Source: Candidatus Njordarchaeum guaymasense
GTDB taxonomy: Archaea > Asgardarchaeota > Njordarchaeia > Njordarchaeales > Njordarchaeaceae
Length of the DNA: 20,667 nucleotides
Direction: 5' to 3'
NCBI GenBank assembly: GCA_030587605.1
Contig: JAUQYT010000176.1
Coordinates: forward strand, 1-20,667
Shown here piece by piece: positions 7,350-14,476 of the stretch (positions within the stretch are counted from its first letter, which is position 1; every line of letters starts with the position of its first letter). Below the pieces are notes generated by a model, which was not told where the DNA came from, made no database searches, and saw only the letters and a program-made list of their open reading frames with translations. The position numbers and the translations under genes are program-made.

Positions 7350-8426
7350 TTATACTTTTAATATGTTTCCGCCTGAGGCTCTCCTGAGCCGGTTCATTAT
7401 GGCTAAGCCTAGCCCTCGGGTTTCCACTCTTTCTACCACGATTGCGTCAACTTTCTGTTCGTCCATTTCTCGTAGCGTCGGAAACAATTTCCTGGCGATT
7501 TCCTCAAGGTCTCCTCTATTTCCTAGGGACTTCACTACGTCCGCCTTGTAGCCATGGGCGCTTGGCGCTATTATCGCTACCTTCTTTTTCCCTTGCTTCT
7601 TGAGGTCGACTGCAGTCTGTTGAACCATTGACTTTACTTTTCTGAGGTTGCTACCCTCAATCAGGATTAATGGTGCTTTTGGAGCATAGTGCTTGTACTT
7701 TGTTCCGGGTGACCTAGCTAAGTACTGGTCGAGCCTGATCTCAGCTAGCGCTGCTTTGTCCAACACTACTTCCCCTACGCTTGACTCTATTTCTTCAACC
7801 GAGGTTCCACCGGGTCTGAGCACAACTGGGGGAGTGCAAGTTATGTCGAGCACTGTGGATTCAACTCCGATGTTTGATTCCCCGCCGTCTAAGATGAGTT
7901 CTATTTTCCCATTTAGGTCAGAGAACACGTGATCAGCGGTTGTTGGACTTGGAGAGCCCGAGATATTAGCACTAGGCGCTGCTATTGGCGTCTCGGAGGC
8001 ATGGATGAGTGAGAGGGCGACGAGGTGTCTTGGCATTCTAACGGCAACCGTGTCCAGGCCTGCGACCGTAATGTCTGGTACCGTGCTCTTTCTCTTGAAT
8101 AGAAGTGTGAGTGGACCTGGCCAGTATCTTTCCATTAGCGTTTTTGCTATTGGGGAGACTTCGTCGGTGACTTTCTTCAAATCATTGAGGCTTGACACGT
8201 GTACGATTACCGGGTTGTCTGGTGGTCTGCCCTTAGCTTTGAAGATCTTGGACATTGCATCGTGAGATAAGGCGTCTGCGCCGAGTCCGTATACGGTCTC
8301 TGTTGGAAAAGCTACGAGCCCGCCTCTCTTGATAATGGTTGCTGCTTCTTCAATGGCATCTGGGTCAGGGTTGACCGCGTTGACTCTAAGGATCTTTGTT
8401 TGAAGCCCTTGCTTCTCTCCAAGCAA
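7350..8426 (-). CDS. sua5: L-threonylcarbamoyladenylate synthase, YrdC plus Sua5 domains
   Basis: 358 residues, two domains. The YrdC-type catalytic domain (about 14-215) has P-T-E-T-V-Y-G-L-G (41-49), K-G-R-P (65-68), W-P-G-P-L-T (102-107) and S-A-N-I-S-G (152-157). A linker with S-P-G-T-K-Y-K-H-Y-A-P (239-249), which in this family covers the active site, leads to the C-terminal Sua5 domain. The enzyme uses threonine, bicarbonate and ATP to make threonylcarbamoyl-AMP. The Kae1/KEOPS complex then uses this to form t6A37 in ANN-decoding tRNAs. The longer Sua5 form, rather than single-domain TsaC/YrdC, is common in archaea. The TTG start at 8426 is chosen for the AGGTGA site 9 bases upstream. 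No t6A partner gene is in the window, which is normal. Confidence 0.96.
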   Translation of the reverse strand: MLGEKQGLQTKILRVNAVNPDPDAIEEAATIIKRGGLVAFPTETVYGLGADALSHDAMSKIFKAKGRPPDNPVIVHVSSLNDLKKVTDEVSPIAKTLMERYWPGPLTLLFKRKSTVPDITVAGLDTVAVRMPRHLVALSLIHASETPIAAPSANISGSPSPTTADHVFSDLNGKIELILDGGESNIGVESTVLDITCTPPVVLRPGGTSVEEIESSVGEVVLDKAALAEIRLDQYLARSPGTKYKHYAPKAPLILIEGSNLRKVKSMVQQTAVDLKKQGKKKVAIIAPSAHGYKADVVKSLGNRGDLEEIARKLFPTLREMDEQKVDAIVVERVETRGLGLAIMNRLRRASGGNILKV

Positions 8427-8726
8427 TTGCGCGTTTCACCTTTGGGTAGCGTAGATCAGAGAAAAGAAAGACGCCTTCTGAATTGGGATTGGATGCCCCT
8501 CATCCCACTTGTGTTTGTTTTCAGTAGAATTTCAATACTTCTCGTGGATATGAATTCGATCCTTCGTTGGATTGTAAAGAGGGCAGCCTTGATGTAGAAT
8601 AATCCAAATTCCCAAAGGTAAATATAATCCTTCTTACCAATAATACAAGGTGAATTTAATCCTTCTAACCATTACTATGGGGCTTAAATTGTTTCTCTCC
8701 AAGCAAGGTTGGAGGGGTATATAGGA
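8427..8726. other. 300-bp divergent intergenic region with operator-like repeats
   Basis: It separates the divergent sua5 and HAxxRxxER genes. No coding sequence is convincing: a 65-codon + frame across part of it lacks a ribosome binding site and recognisable content. The half nearer the right-hand gene is AT-rich and holds two tandem dyads (separate entry). A CTTAAAT element near 8683-8689 could be the TATA box for the + gene. On the minus strand ATTATATTTACC near 8617-8628 could serve sua5 with a long leader. Confidence 0.4.
8617..8670. repeat. Two tandem 22-bp dyads, 32 bp apart
   Basis: Unit A (8617-8638) runs GGTAAATATAAT then CCTTCTTACC. Unit B (8649-8670) runs GGTGAATTTAAT then CCTTCTAACC. 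The units share most positions and each is bounded by imperfect inverted ends (GGTAA/TTACC; GGTGA/TAACC). The 32-bp period is about three helical turns, so two bound dimers would lie on the same DNA face. The repeat ends about 12 bp before a TATA-like element, an activator- or repressor-like position. Confidence 0.45.
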
Positions 8727-9140
8727 GTGACTCGATTCGGGGCCATTGAGGTCGGCTTTCCATACACAGATATTGAGGTTAGTCTTACTCTTCATGCCTT
8801 GCAGAGGTTAAACGAGAGATTTGGTCTCACTCTCGGAGAACTCAACAAGTTGCGCAACAACTACTTTGACTTTGAATCCTTTTCGGCAAGTGGGAAAACA
8901 CACTGGAGAATGATAGTTCCTCTAAGGTTCTGCTTCATAGGAACGTTTGAAGGAAACTGCTTCGTTGTGAAAACAGTATTTTTCAACCTAAGCCGGAGTA
9001 TTAGAAAGCAGATTGGCAAGTTCCGGAGATTGCGCATCACGAACATCCTCTGCCGACCAGTTGAGAATCAGACTCCAAGTTTGGATGAAAGCAGAAGGAT
9101 GGTTCCCGGGCACTTCGACACTCAATTCCCAGTGAGATGA
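8727..9140 (+). CDS. Small basic protein with HAxxRxxER motif (possible DUF4258/RelE-like fold)
   Basis: 137 residues from GTG 8727, chosen because GGAGGGG lies 9 bases before it; an in-frame TTG at 8709 would overlap that site. It has a helix H23-A-x-x-R27-x-x-E30-R31 followed by a second helix. Strands then contain W-R-M-I-V-P-L and F-V-V-K-T-V-F-F, a basic region (R-K-x-x-G-K-F-R-R-L-R) and a polar tail. The H-A-x-x-R-x-x-E-R helix plus a strand ending in K-T-V resembles DUF4258 and RelE/BrnT-like small proteins, several of which are toxins or nucleases. This resemblance is by eye only. No antitoxin-sized partner is adjacent; the next gene is a large membrane protein. A directly repeated dyad lies upstream. 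Confidence 0.6.
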   Translation: MTRFGAIEVGFPYTDIEVSLTLHALQRLNERFGLTLGELNKLRNNYFDFESFSASGKTHWRMIVPLRFCFIGTFEGNCFVVKTVFFNLSRSIRKQIGKFRRLRITNILCRPVENQTPSLDESRRMVPGHFDTQFPVR

Positions 9141-9234
9141 TCCGGCTAGTCTAACCAAGGGAATAGGCACCCAAGGCGAGATTACCTTTGACTGATGCCC
9201 TTTTCCAGTCAATTATGTGTTGCTGGATTGACAA

Positions 9235-9248
9235 GTTCTATATAGAAC
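9235..9248 (+). promoter_or_regulatory. Perfect 14-bp palindrome containing a TATA box
   Basis: GTTCTATATAGAAC is its own reverse complement and contains TATATA. It lies about 50-60 bp before the TTG start of the next gene, so transcription would begin near 9268. A regulator bound to the palindrome would block TBP (inference). Confidence 0.5.
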
Positions 9249-9295
9249 CTAGTTTATTGATGTACGCAGTTCAGGCCTGATGGGGTGGATGGCTC

Positions 9296-10813
9296 TTGAC
9301 CAGAGAGGAGAAAGCAAAGAATGTATGGAACCACCTTTACCTCTACAACCCGGCTGGATCTCGTTTGTCTAGGAACTCTCGTCCTAGGAGTGGCTATGAT
9401 GAACTGGCCGAGGAGTTCAGAGGAAGAGGTGGAGCAGCTGCGAAGGTCTTTGCTCTAATCCTTTTAACCGTATTCTTTTTCGGGATCTTTAGCATTTTCG
9501 ATCTGGCTGCAACTTTTTGGCCTCAGGTTAAGAGCTACCTTATAGGGCTGGGTGTTATGGACTGGATCACACAGAATGTTGTAATCATGTTGCTGTTCTT
9601 GCTCTTGGTTTTCGCGGCCGCCCTTGTTGCTGGTGCTACTGTGGTTCGCATTGCGAAGAACCATGGAGTCGGACTAGTAAAGTTCAGCATCTATGCGCTG
9701 ATTGCACTGCCTTGGGTGATGATTCCAGTGGCTTTGGCCGTCATCGTTCTCGTCACCGGCCTTCCTATTTCGCTGTTCTTCCAAGATCTGTCTTGGCTTG
9801 TTGGATACCTAATCATAGCGGTAATCATGAGTGTGATTGGCCTCGTTATACTCCATTCCATGAGGGATAGAATGGAGAGGGCCGGCACGATGATCAAGCT
9901 CTCAGGACAGCTTCTCTCGGAAGAAAAAGAGTTGCTCCTGCCTCCTATCGTAATGGTGATCCTGACTCTTCTAACGGTCGTAAGTGCTGCAGCGATTGGC
10001 GTCAACTTCTATCTCCGTCTAATACTTCCCTCATCGAATTCAATTGTCTACGTACTTACTCTTGGCGTCATCGAATTCCTGTTCTTGCTTCTCATAATCG
10101 TGATAACCTACTCGATGGATGGGATAAACATAGCAATAACTCACATATGGTATCGAACCAGGGATCCAAGGTTCAGGGACGGTAGAGCTATCGTTTGGAG
10201 CAGACTTGGTAGGATCGCCAAGTTCGGGTTCCTGAGCGCAATAGTTGAAACGATTATCGCACTGTTTAGAGGAGCCGCCGCAAAGAGCAAAGGTGCAAGC
10301 GGTATAGTCTTTAGAACCGCGGGAAGCATAATTGGATCCGTCTGGTACTATGTCAACTACTTTACCTTGCCAAGTATAGTCCTTGAAGACGTGCCTATCG
10401 TCGAGTCTGTGAAGAAATCTGCCAAGAGATTCTACCATAACTTCGGTGACGTGTTGGTCAGAGAGTTCGGAGTCGGCACAGTAATGGGGGCACTGGAATT
10501 ATTGGTTGCAGGCATCTTTGCTTTGATGGGACTATTCTTCAGCTTACTGACGGGATTGCAAGGTCTGGCTATTATTGCTGTGGTGGTCGTGTTTGTGATA
10601 GCGTCAGCTATAGCGACGTTTCCGCTCTTCAGAGCGATGCGTGTCAGCTATCTTACAATGCTTTTCACGTACATTTGGGACAAGGAGACAGGCTTCAAGA
10701 AACCCTCGAGGATGCCAGCAGAAGCCAAGAAGGAGATTGAGCGGTGGTATCGAGACGACCTGCCAGAAATATCGGCGGAGGAACAAGAAAAGAGAAAAAT
10801 GTTCAACGAATAG
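9296..10813 (+). CDS. Multi-pass membrane protein, DUF6159-like
   Basis: 505 residues. A polar N-terminus of about 48 residues (basic, with Tyr-Asn-Pro) is followed by hydrophobic helices near 50-73, 93-117, 128-156, 165-186, 214-240, 248-272, 308-325, 340-362, 396-420 and 423-445. A charged cytoplasmic tail of about 45 residues closes the protein. The segment Y-F-T-L-P-S-I-V-L-E-D (355-365), followed by a helix with S-V-K-K-S-A-K-R and F-G-D, resembles the conserved region of DUF6159-type membrane proteins, whose role is unknown. TTG at 9296 has GGGGTGG about 8 bases upstream; the palindromic TATA box lies further up. It converges on the next gene, so it is probably a single-gene unit. The function is not inferable. 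Confidence 0.8.
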   Translation: MTREEKAKNVWNHLYLYNPAGSRLSRNSRPRSGYDELAEEFRGRGGAAAKVFALILLTVFFFGIFSIFDLAATFWPQVKSYLIGLGVMDWITQNVVIMLLFLLLVFAAALVAGATVVRIAKNHGVGLVKFSIYALIALPWVMIPVALAVIVLVTGLPISLFFQDLSWLVGYLIIAVIMSVIGLVILHSMRDRMERAGTMIKLSGQLLSEEKELLLPPIVMVILTLLTVVSAAAIGVNFYLRLILPSSNSIVYVLTLGVIEFLFLLLIIVITYSMDGINIAITHIWYRTRDPRFRDGRAIVWSRLGRIAKFGFLSAIVETIIALFRGAAAKSKGASGIVFRTAGSIIGSVWYYVNYFTLPSIVLEDVPIVESVKKSAKRFYHNFGDVLVREFGVGTVMGALELLVAGIFALMGLFFSLLTGLQGLAIIAVVVVFVIASAIATFPLFRAMRVSYLTMLFTYIWDKETGFKKPSRMPAEAKKEIERWYRDDLPEISAEEQEKRKMFNE

Positions 10814-10889
10814 CAGATTTTGGCTGTTCCAATCGGAACGGAATCCGGCGGGTGAACGAGCAACAAGATCAGCGGCGAACCTCAAGTTG

Positions 10890-11711
10890 TTAGTAGAGTT
10901 CCTCCTCGCCTCCGTTTTCGCCCCAGACGTTTCTAATTCGAGCGACAAGATCTGGCTCGCTGAGTAATGATAAGAAGTCTTTATCGGGCGGATAGCCTAG
11001 GAAGGGGCTGGCCTTCAAATTCTCAACGTCGACGACGATTATTGAGAAGCGGTGCTCTGAAACCTTGTTTCTGTGGTTCCTGTAGAACGATACAAATGGC
11101 GCTGGTGTATCTTCTGTCGGCACACCTAGAACCGAGCCCTCAGGCAAACTATCTAAGAGCGACACGGCATCATTCACAGACTCGAGTGTTTTGCAGACAA
11201 CAGTCTCGTTTCCACTGCTTTTCCTGTACTCTTTAAGTCCACTTTTCAGGTCTTCAGAGACCTTGTCGTAACCTGCTTTTATAAACATGTTCTCAACGAT
11301 TTTGCTTGTTTCATGGAGCCTTATATTCCGTAGTCTCATTAGGGCATATTCGAGGTCTCCCTCGCCGGGGGGAAATGTGTGTGAATGATAGAGTAGTTTT
11401 CCATTGAAATTTATCTCCTCATGGAGAAATGGGCACCCCATCATGTACGGTGTTTCTCCTATGATGCTTATCACTACCAACTGATCTGGGCGAAAGTCAT
11501 ACTGTCTAATGATTGCCTGAGTCTCGTCATCAGATAGACGTACTTTCTCCAAGCTTTCCCTAGCCTTCACGAATAGCTCAAGTCGAGAAACAACCTTCAC
11601 ATTATTGAGATATTGAAGCATTTCTCTGCATACTTTACGAAGCTTTCCCTCAATCTCGTAGGACAAGCCCAAGAGGTCTACCCCCGCGTGCAATCTATGC
11701 TTTCCTCTCAT
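10890..11711 (-). CDS. Unrecognised 273-residue protein
   Basis: A soluble, mixed-charge protein with no signal peptide or membrane helix. The N-terminal half is helical. The middle has C-P-F-L-H-E-E-I-N and L-Y-H-S-H-T-F-P-P-G-E-G-D, a His/acid-rich patch that could hold a metal. The C-terminal half has strand-rich segments (F-S-I-I-V-V-D-V-E-N) and ends acidic. I do not recognise the family. ATG at 11711 lacks an obvious ribosome binding site. TTG at 11693 has GAGAGG about 10 bases upstream, so the true start may be six residues later. A 6-bp dyad lies just upstream. It is on the same strand as the KaiC-like gene pair but 128 bp beyond it, so co-transcription is possible but not shown. Confidence 0.7.
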   Translation of the reverse strand: MRGKHRLHAGVDLLGLSYEIEGKLRKVCREMLQYLNNVKVVSRLELFVKARESLEKVRLSDDETQAIIRQYDFRPDQLVVISIIGETPYMMGCPFLHEEINFNGKLLYHSHTFPPGEGDLEYALMRLRNIRLHETSKIVENMFIKAGYDKVSEDLKSGLKEYRKSSGNETVVCKTLESVNDAVSLLDSLPEGSVLGVPTEDTPAPFVSFYRNHRNKVSEHRFSIIVVDVENLKASPFLGYPPDKDFLSLLSEPDLVARIRNVWGENGGEEELY

Positions 11712-11721
11712 TGATTACTAA

Positions 11722-11740
11722 TGAATCTTTGTATGATTCA
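11722..11740. promoter_or_regulatory. Dyad just upstream of the 273-residue protein gene
   Basis: TGAATC (11722-11727) and GATTCA (11735-11740) are perfect inverted repeats with a 7-bp AT-rich spacer, centred about 20 bp before the ATG. A second TGAATCTT lies near 11775. An operator or leader hairpin is possible; the evidence is short. Confidence 0.3.
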
Positions 11741-11839
11741 GTTTGTTTTCTGAGAAGAACCAACTTTTTCGTAGCTGAATCTTCATCCAATAGTCACTGA
11801 TTAACCAGCCTGGAATAGCCTTCCCGTCGAATGCGTTGG

Positions 11840-12067
11840 TTACCCGGCATCGACGGCATTCAGGTCATCGCTTTTCCCACCTTTTGAATGAGCCAAGAGC
11901 ACGAATCCTATGAAAAGAGGTATCAAGCTTACTGATCTCAGGACGAACCATTCTGGCAGAAGTGGTGTTTCCTTCCACGAGAAGGATAGGGGAACAATGC
12001 CAGCATACGCCAACCAAGCCAAGGCGAGGGGTAGAGATCCCACCCGTCTAGAAGATACGTAGTCCAT
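11840..12067 (-). CDS. Small two-helix membrane protein following the KaiC-like gene
   Basis: 75 residues: a short basic N-terminus (S-S-R-R), a first membrane helix at about 11-29, a loop with W-K-E-T-P-L-L-P, a second helix at about 43-61 and a charged tail (H-S-K-G-G-K-S-D-D). The positive-inside rule puts both ends in the cytoplasm. The ATG lies 11 bases after the stop codon of the KaiC-like gene with no convincing ribosome binding site between, so it is probably translated by coupling within one transcript. An in-frame TTG is directly before the ATG. The family is not recognised; it could be a membrane partner of the upstream protein (inference from position). Confidence 0.55.
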   Translation of the reverse strand: MDYVSSRRVGSLPLALAWLAYAGIVPLSFSWKETPLLPEWFVLRSVSLIPLFIGFVLLAHSKGGKSDDLNAVDAG

Positions 12068-12078
12068 CAAGAAAAAGA

Positions 12079-12885
12079 TTAGAATTTATCCAGTGTTGCT
12101 TTCATTCTCTCCTTTGCTCCGCCCGTGAGTAACACACCCTGGTTGGTTATCGTATACGGGAACCATGCCGTAAATTCATGCTCAGGACCGTACTTTTCTA
12201 TGCGCATCCTGCGATCAGCCGTTTTCCCTGATTTCTTTATCTGCATCTCTATTATGCCGTCCGCAATAGCTGAGAGGGATGCAATCTGGTGTTTGGGTAG
12301 CGTTCCTCTTGTGATCATCGTTAAACCGACTATTTCCATGTGTTCGAGCCTAGTTTGAAGGAAGTTGAAAAGCTGATGCGCCTTCTCGAAACCTATGTGG
12401 TTTACAAGTGTTGAGAAGGTTTCGAATATCCCCAACCCATTGCCCCCCACTTCACTTCTTGCCATGAGTATAGCGGATCTCACATCAGAAACGTTCCTAA
12501 TGTTCTTGACATAGAACTTCTCCGGGCTCTCCTCGAGACCAAGCCAGTAAATGCTGCAGTCAATAAATCTGAACTTGTCCTTCTCTTGGAATGACGATAG
12601 TTTCCACCCGAAGTAGTTCATCTCCTTTAGAATACGTTCGGGAGTGGAGTCGACCGCGACGTAGATACACGACAAGCCTTGCTTGAGTACATTGTAGAGA
12701 ATCTGCCTACAGAGTATTTCGTAGCCAGATCCAGGATCCCCCAGAACGATGTAGTGTCCTGACACCAATCCTCCACCCAGAATCTCGTCGAGTCCGCGTA
12801 TGTCTGTGCGCAGGACACCTTTCCCAGTCATAGGGTCAACCCCCCTCCTTGAAGAGTGAGGGAAGAAGGTTTCTTCTTGACTCAT
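12079..12885 (-). CDS. KaiC/RadA-superfamily protein with degenerate ATPase motifs
   Basis: 268 residues with a single KaiC-like RecA fold. The entry segment G-L-D-E-I-L-G-G-G-L is canonical. Walker A reads G-D-P-G-S-G-Y-E where functional members have G-K-T or G-K-S, so the phosphate-binding lysine is missing. The catalytic Glu-Glu pair expected after the next strand (Y-V-x-x-E-E-x-P) reads V-A-V-D-S-T-P. The Walker B strand reads L-G-I-F-E-T-F instead of ending in Asp-Ser. The codon for the Walker Tyr is TAC, two changes from a lysine codon, so a single read error does not explain it. This suggests a non-hydrolysing regulatory relative, perhaps a scaffold or signal protein. ATG 12885 has GGAG 5 bases upstream; GTG 12891 is an alternative. 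A small membrane protein gene follows closely. Confidence 0.88.
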   Translation of the reverse strand: MSQEETFFPHSSRRGVDPMTGKGVLRTDIRGLDEILGGGLVSGHYIVLGDPGSGYEILCRQILYNVLKQGLSCIYVAVDSTPERILKEMNYFGWKLSSFQEKDKFRFIDCSIYWLGLEESPEKFYVKNIRNVSDVRSAILMARSEVGGNGLGIFETFSTLVNHIGFEKAHQLFNFLQTRLEHMEIVGLTMITRGTLPKHQIASLSAIADGIIEMQIKKSGKTADRRMRIEKYGPEHEFTAWFPYTITNQGVLLTGGAKERMKATLDKF

Positions 12886-12933
12886 CGGCACTCCAAGCAG
12901 GTCGAGTGTGGTCTATGGAATACTCTGGGTACT

Positions 12934-12947
12934 TACTTAATATTGTG
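12934..12947 (-). promoter_or_regulatory. Possible TATA box for the KaiC-like gene
   Basis: The minus strand reads ACAATATTAAGTAAG. It would start a transcript near 12915, about 30 bases before the ATG. AT-rich and correctly placed, but not distinctive. Confidence 0.35.
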
Positions 12948-12955
12948 TCTTGCCG

Positions 12956-12965
12956 CATATAAATG
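12956..12965 (+). promoter_or_regulatory. TATA box for the flavin reductase-like gene
   Basis: CATATAAATG is a good archaeal TATA element. Centred about 50 bp before the ATG, it predicts a leader of about 23 bases that contains the GAGGAG ribosome binding site. Confidence 0.5.
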
Positions 12966-13009
12966 GATAGAGGAAATCCAGTGAGTTTTGTTAGTGAGGA
13001 GAGTTGTGT

Positions 13010-13606
13010 ATGGATAAGGTTGACGTTCCGTTGGGATCTTTTTCTAGACTTCTCCACCCGTATAACACGGTCCTGGTCACAGCTTCCAGTAAGGATAAGA
13101 GAAATGTGATGGCCGTGGCTTGGATAATGCCAGTAAGCGTCGATCCCCCAATATTGGCAACTAGTATCCGTGCGTCGCGCTACACGTACGAGTTGATCAA
13201 CGAAAGCGGCGTGTTTGCCGTAAATGTCCCTTCTTTTGAGAAAGCCAAGGAAGTCTTACTGTGCGGGCGGAAGAGTGGGAGAAACATGGACAAATTCAAG
13301 AAAGCCAATTTCACCGTCGGGAAAGGCAAAGTATTTGACATACCGACAATCGCGGAATGCGTGGCTCACATTGAATGCAAGGTTATAAAAGTGTTTGAGT
13401 TGGGCGACCACATGCTCATAGCAGGGCAGGTGGGCGCGGCCTACGCTGCGAAAGAAGTATTCGACGATATGTATAAGCTCGAAAAGCACCATCCGCTACT
13501 TCACCTAGGAGGAGATGTCTTCACCACAACGGAGAAGGAGACAACTGAACCCAAATCTCGGGCTGCCCATCATAAGAAAGGAACGAAGTCAGCAAAACCA
13601 CAATAG
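13010..13606 (+). CDS. Flavin reductase-like FMN-binding protein
   Basis: 198 residues, split-barrel FMN-binding family (DIM6/NTAB, flavin reductase-like). The N-terminal strand segment P-Y-N-T-V-L-V-T-A-S, then N-V-M-A-V-A-W and P-V-S-V-D-P-P-I-L-A-T-S-I, is the flavin-phosphate region typical of the family. It is followed by F-A-V-N-V-P and the H-I-E-C-K and H-M-L-I-A-G-Q-V strands. Family members bind FMN as dimers and reduce flavin with NAD(P)H or act as flavoredoxin-type electron carriers; archaeal ones often serve anaerobic electron transfer, but the partner is unknown here. ATG 13010 has GAGGAG about 9 bases upstream; TTG 13004 would be too close. The basic Lys-rich tail (about the last 25 residues) is probably disordered. 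It is divergent from the KaiC-like gene. Confidence 0.9.
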   Translation: MDKVDVPLGSFSRLLHPYNTVLVTASSKDKRNVMAVAWIMPVSVDPPILATSIRASRYTYELINESGVFAVNVPSFEKAKEVLLCGRKSGRNMDKFKKANFTVGKGKVFDIPTIAECVAHIECKVIKVFELGDHMLIAGQVGAAYAAKEVFDDMYKLEKHHPLLHLGGDVFTTTEKETTEPKSRAAHHKKGTKSAKPQ

Positions 13607-13687
13607 AGATTTGAAAATAACTTAACCCGCAAATATCGAACGAGCACTGTTTCAGAAGTATGCAAGCATCTCATTCCTGCAACATTA

Positions 13688-13722
13688 CACTTTACTTGCA
13701 TTTTCTCCCTTTTCTTCTCATT
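13688..13722 (+). terminator. T-rich tract after the flavin reductase-like gene
   Basis: A run of pyrimidine-rich sequence (ACTTTACTTGCATTTTCTCC, then CTTTTCTTCTC) without a hairpin lies before the convergent gene's stop. Archaeal polymerase commonly stops on such T stretches. Confidence 0.35.
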
Positions 13723-14139
13723 CTAACTACTCCTTCGACTGAGTTTCAAGTGACGGGCGAAATATGAGGGACCACCCCATGCAATAAACCAGTAAAACGC
13801 TGAAACTATGGCCGCTACAATAACGTCTCCCCCAATGCTCAAGGAGTAGATGCTTTTGACCCATTCTGGATTCATGAGAGTGAACTCTAATATGAACCCT
13901 GCAACTAAAGACAGGAAACCCATTTTCCCAGACTCAAAATCCTTTAGGAGGAAAACAAGAGAGCCTACGAACTGGAATATTGTGTAGAAAAACACTATAT
14001 TCATTGGTTCTTTTACTTCAGGAGTCGGGATTATCATCTCCATCGACAAGTTAACCAGTAATGCAAATAGAACAAAGATGAGATAGATGGCGAGAAACCT
14101 AGTTATGGATTTACCACGTTCTTCCTTCAGATTCACCAC
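13723..14139 (-). CDS. Four-helix membrane protein of unknown function
   Basis: 138 residues with a short charged N-terminus (K-E-E-R-G-K) and four hydrophobic segments at about 13-35, 47-66, 73-90 and 102-123. The tail is basic (R-H-L-K-L-S-R-R). Even helix number and basic ends suggest both termini are cytoplasmic. No family is recognised and no charged residue sits inside a helix to hint at transport. The GTG start at 14139 overlaps a GAGAGG site closely; GTG 14136 is one codon later. A strong TATATATAA stretch about 100 bp upstream could be its promoter. It converges on the flavin reductase-like gene. Confidence 0.65.
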   Translation of the reverse strand: MVNLKEERGKSITRFLAIYLIFVLFALLVNLSMEMIIPTPEVKEPMNIVFFYTIFQFVGSLVFLLKDFESGKMGFLSLVAGFILEFTLMNPEWVKSIYSLSIGGDVIVAAIVSAFYWFIAWGGPSYFARHLKLSRRSS

Positions 14140-14476
14140 CTCTCTTCATGGTTCTGTATGAGGACAAGTAACTTCCAACACGCTAAGTCACTTATTTCTG
14201 GGTTTCATAAGGAACTGTTTCACCCGGGCTGCAACGCGTATATATAACGATTTTACCATCATGACTTTACGAGAATGAGGCAATTAAACTCCAAACATAT
14301 AACAGGCAATAGGAAACATAAATAGGTAATTACGGTGTGCAAACCTTTTCTTCCAGACTTGGCCTACCTGCAATTGGATGTTTGGGATGAGAGAATAGGT
14401 TTCTAACAAATGTGTTTCTTCTGATTTGATATACGTGGATTACTTATATCTGAAGAAGAAGGTGGGAAGAGGCAGT
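14140..14476. other. 337-bp divergent intergenic region
   Basis: No gene is credible here. It contains a strong TATA element (14239-14247) and an imperfect direct repeat: AAACATATAACAGGCAAT at 14293-14310 and AAACATAAATAGGTAAT at 14314-14330. TATA-like stretches near 14415-14424 and 14443-14450 lie before the PPC gene. An open frame beginning at 14426 continues into the PPC gene but lacks a ribosome binding site. Confidence 0.4.
14239..14247 (-). promoter_or_regulatory. Strong TATA element
   Basis: TATATATAA is preceded on the minus strand by an A-rich run (GGTAAAATCG), which fits a BRE-like position and favours use toward the membrane protein gene at 14139. Use on the + strand, giving an unassigned RNA, cannot be excluded. 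Confidence 0.4.

Noticed and set aside
8400..8597. 65-codon + strand ORF between sua5 and the HAxxRxxER gene
   Set aside because: It overlaps the sua5 start in antisense, lacks a ribosome binding site, and its composition is not protein-like in the first half.
10040..10438. 132-codon minus-strand ORF inside the DUF6159-like gene
   Set aside because: It is an antisense shadow of a well-formed membrane protein frame.
10641..10967. 108-codon + strand ORF at the end of the DUF6159-like gene
   Set aside because: It is a different-frame overlap with strongly biased Arg/Ser composition and no start signal.
14426..14476. 17-residue N-terminal extension of the PPC protein
   Set aside because: There is no ribosome binding site before 14426, while a strong one precedes ATG 14477; the extension contains the likely TATA box.
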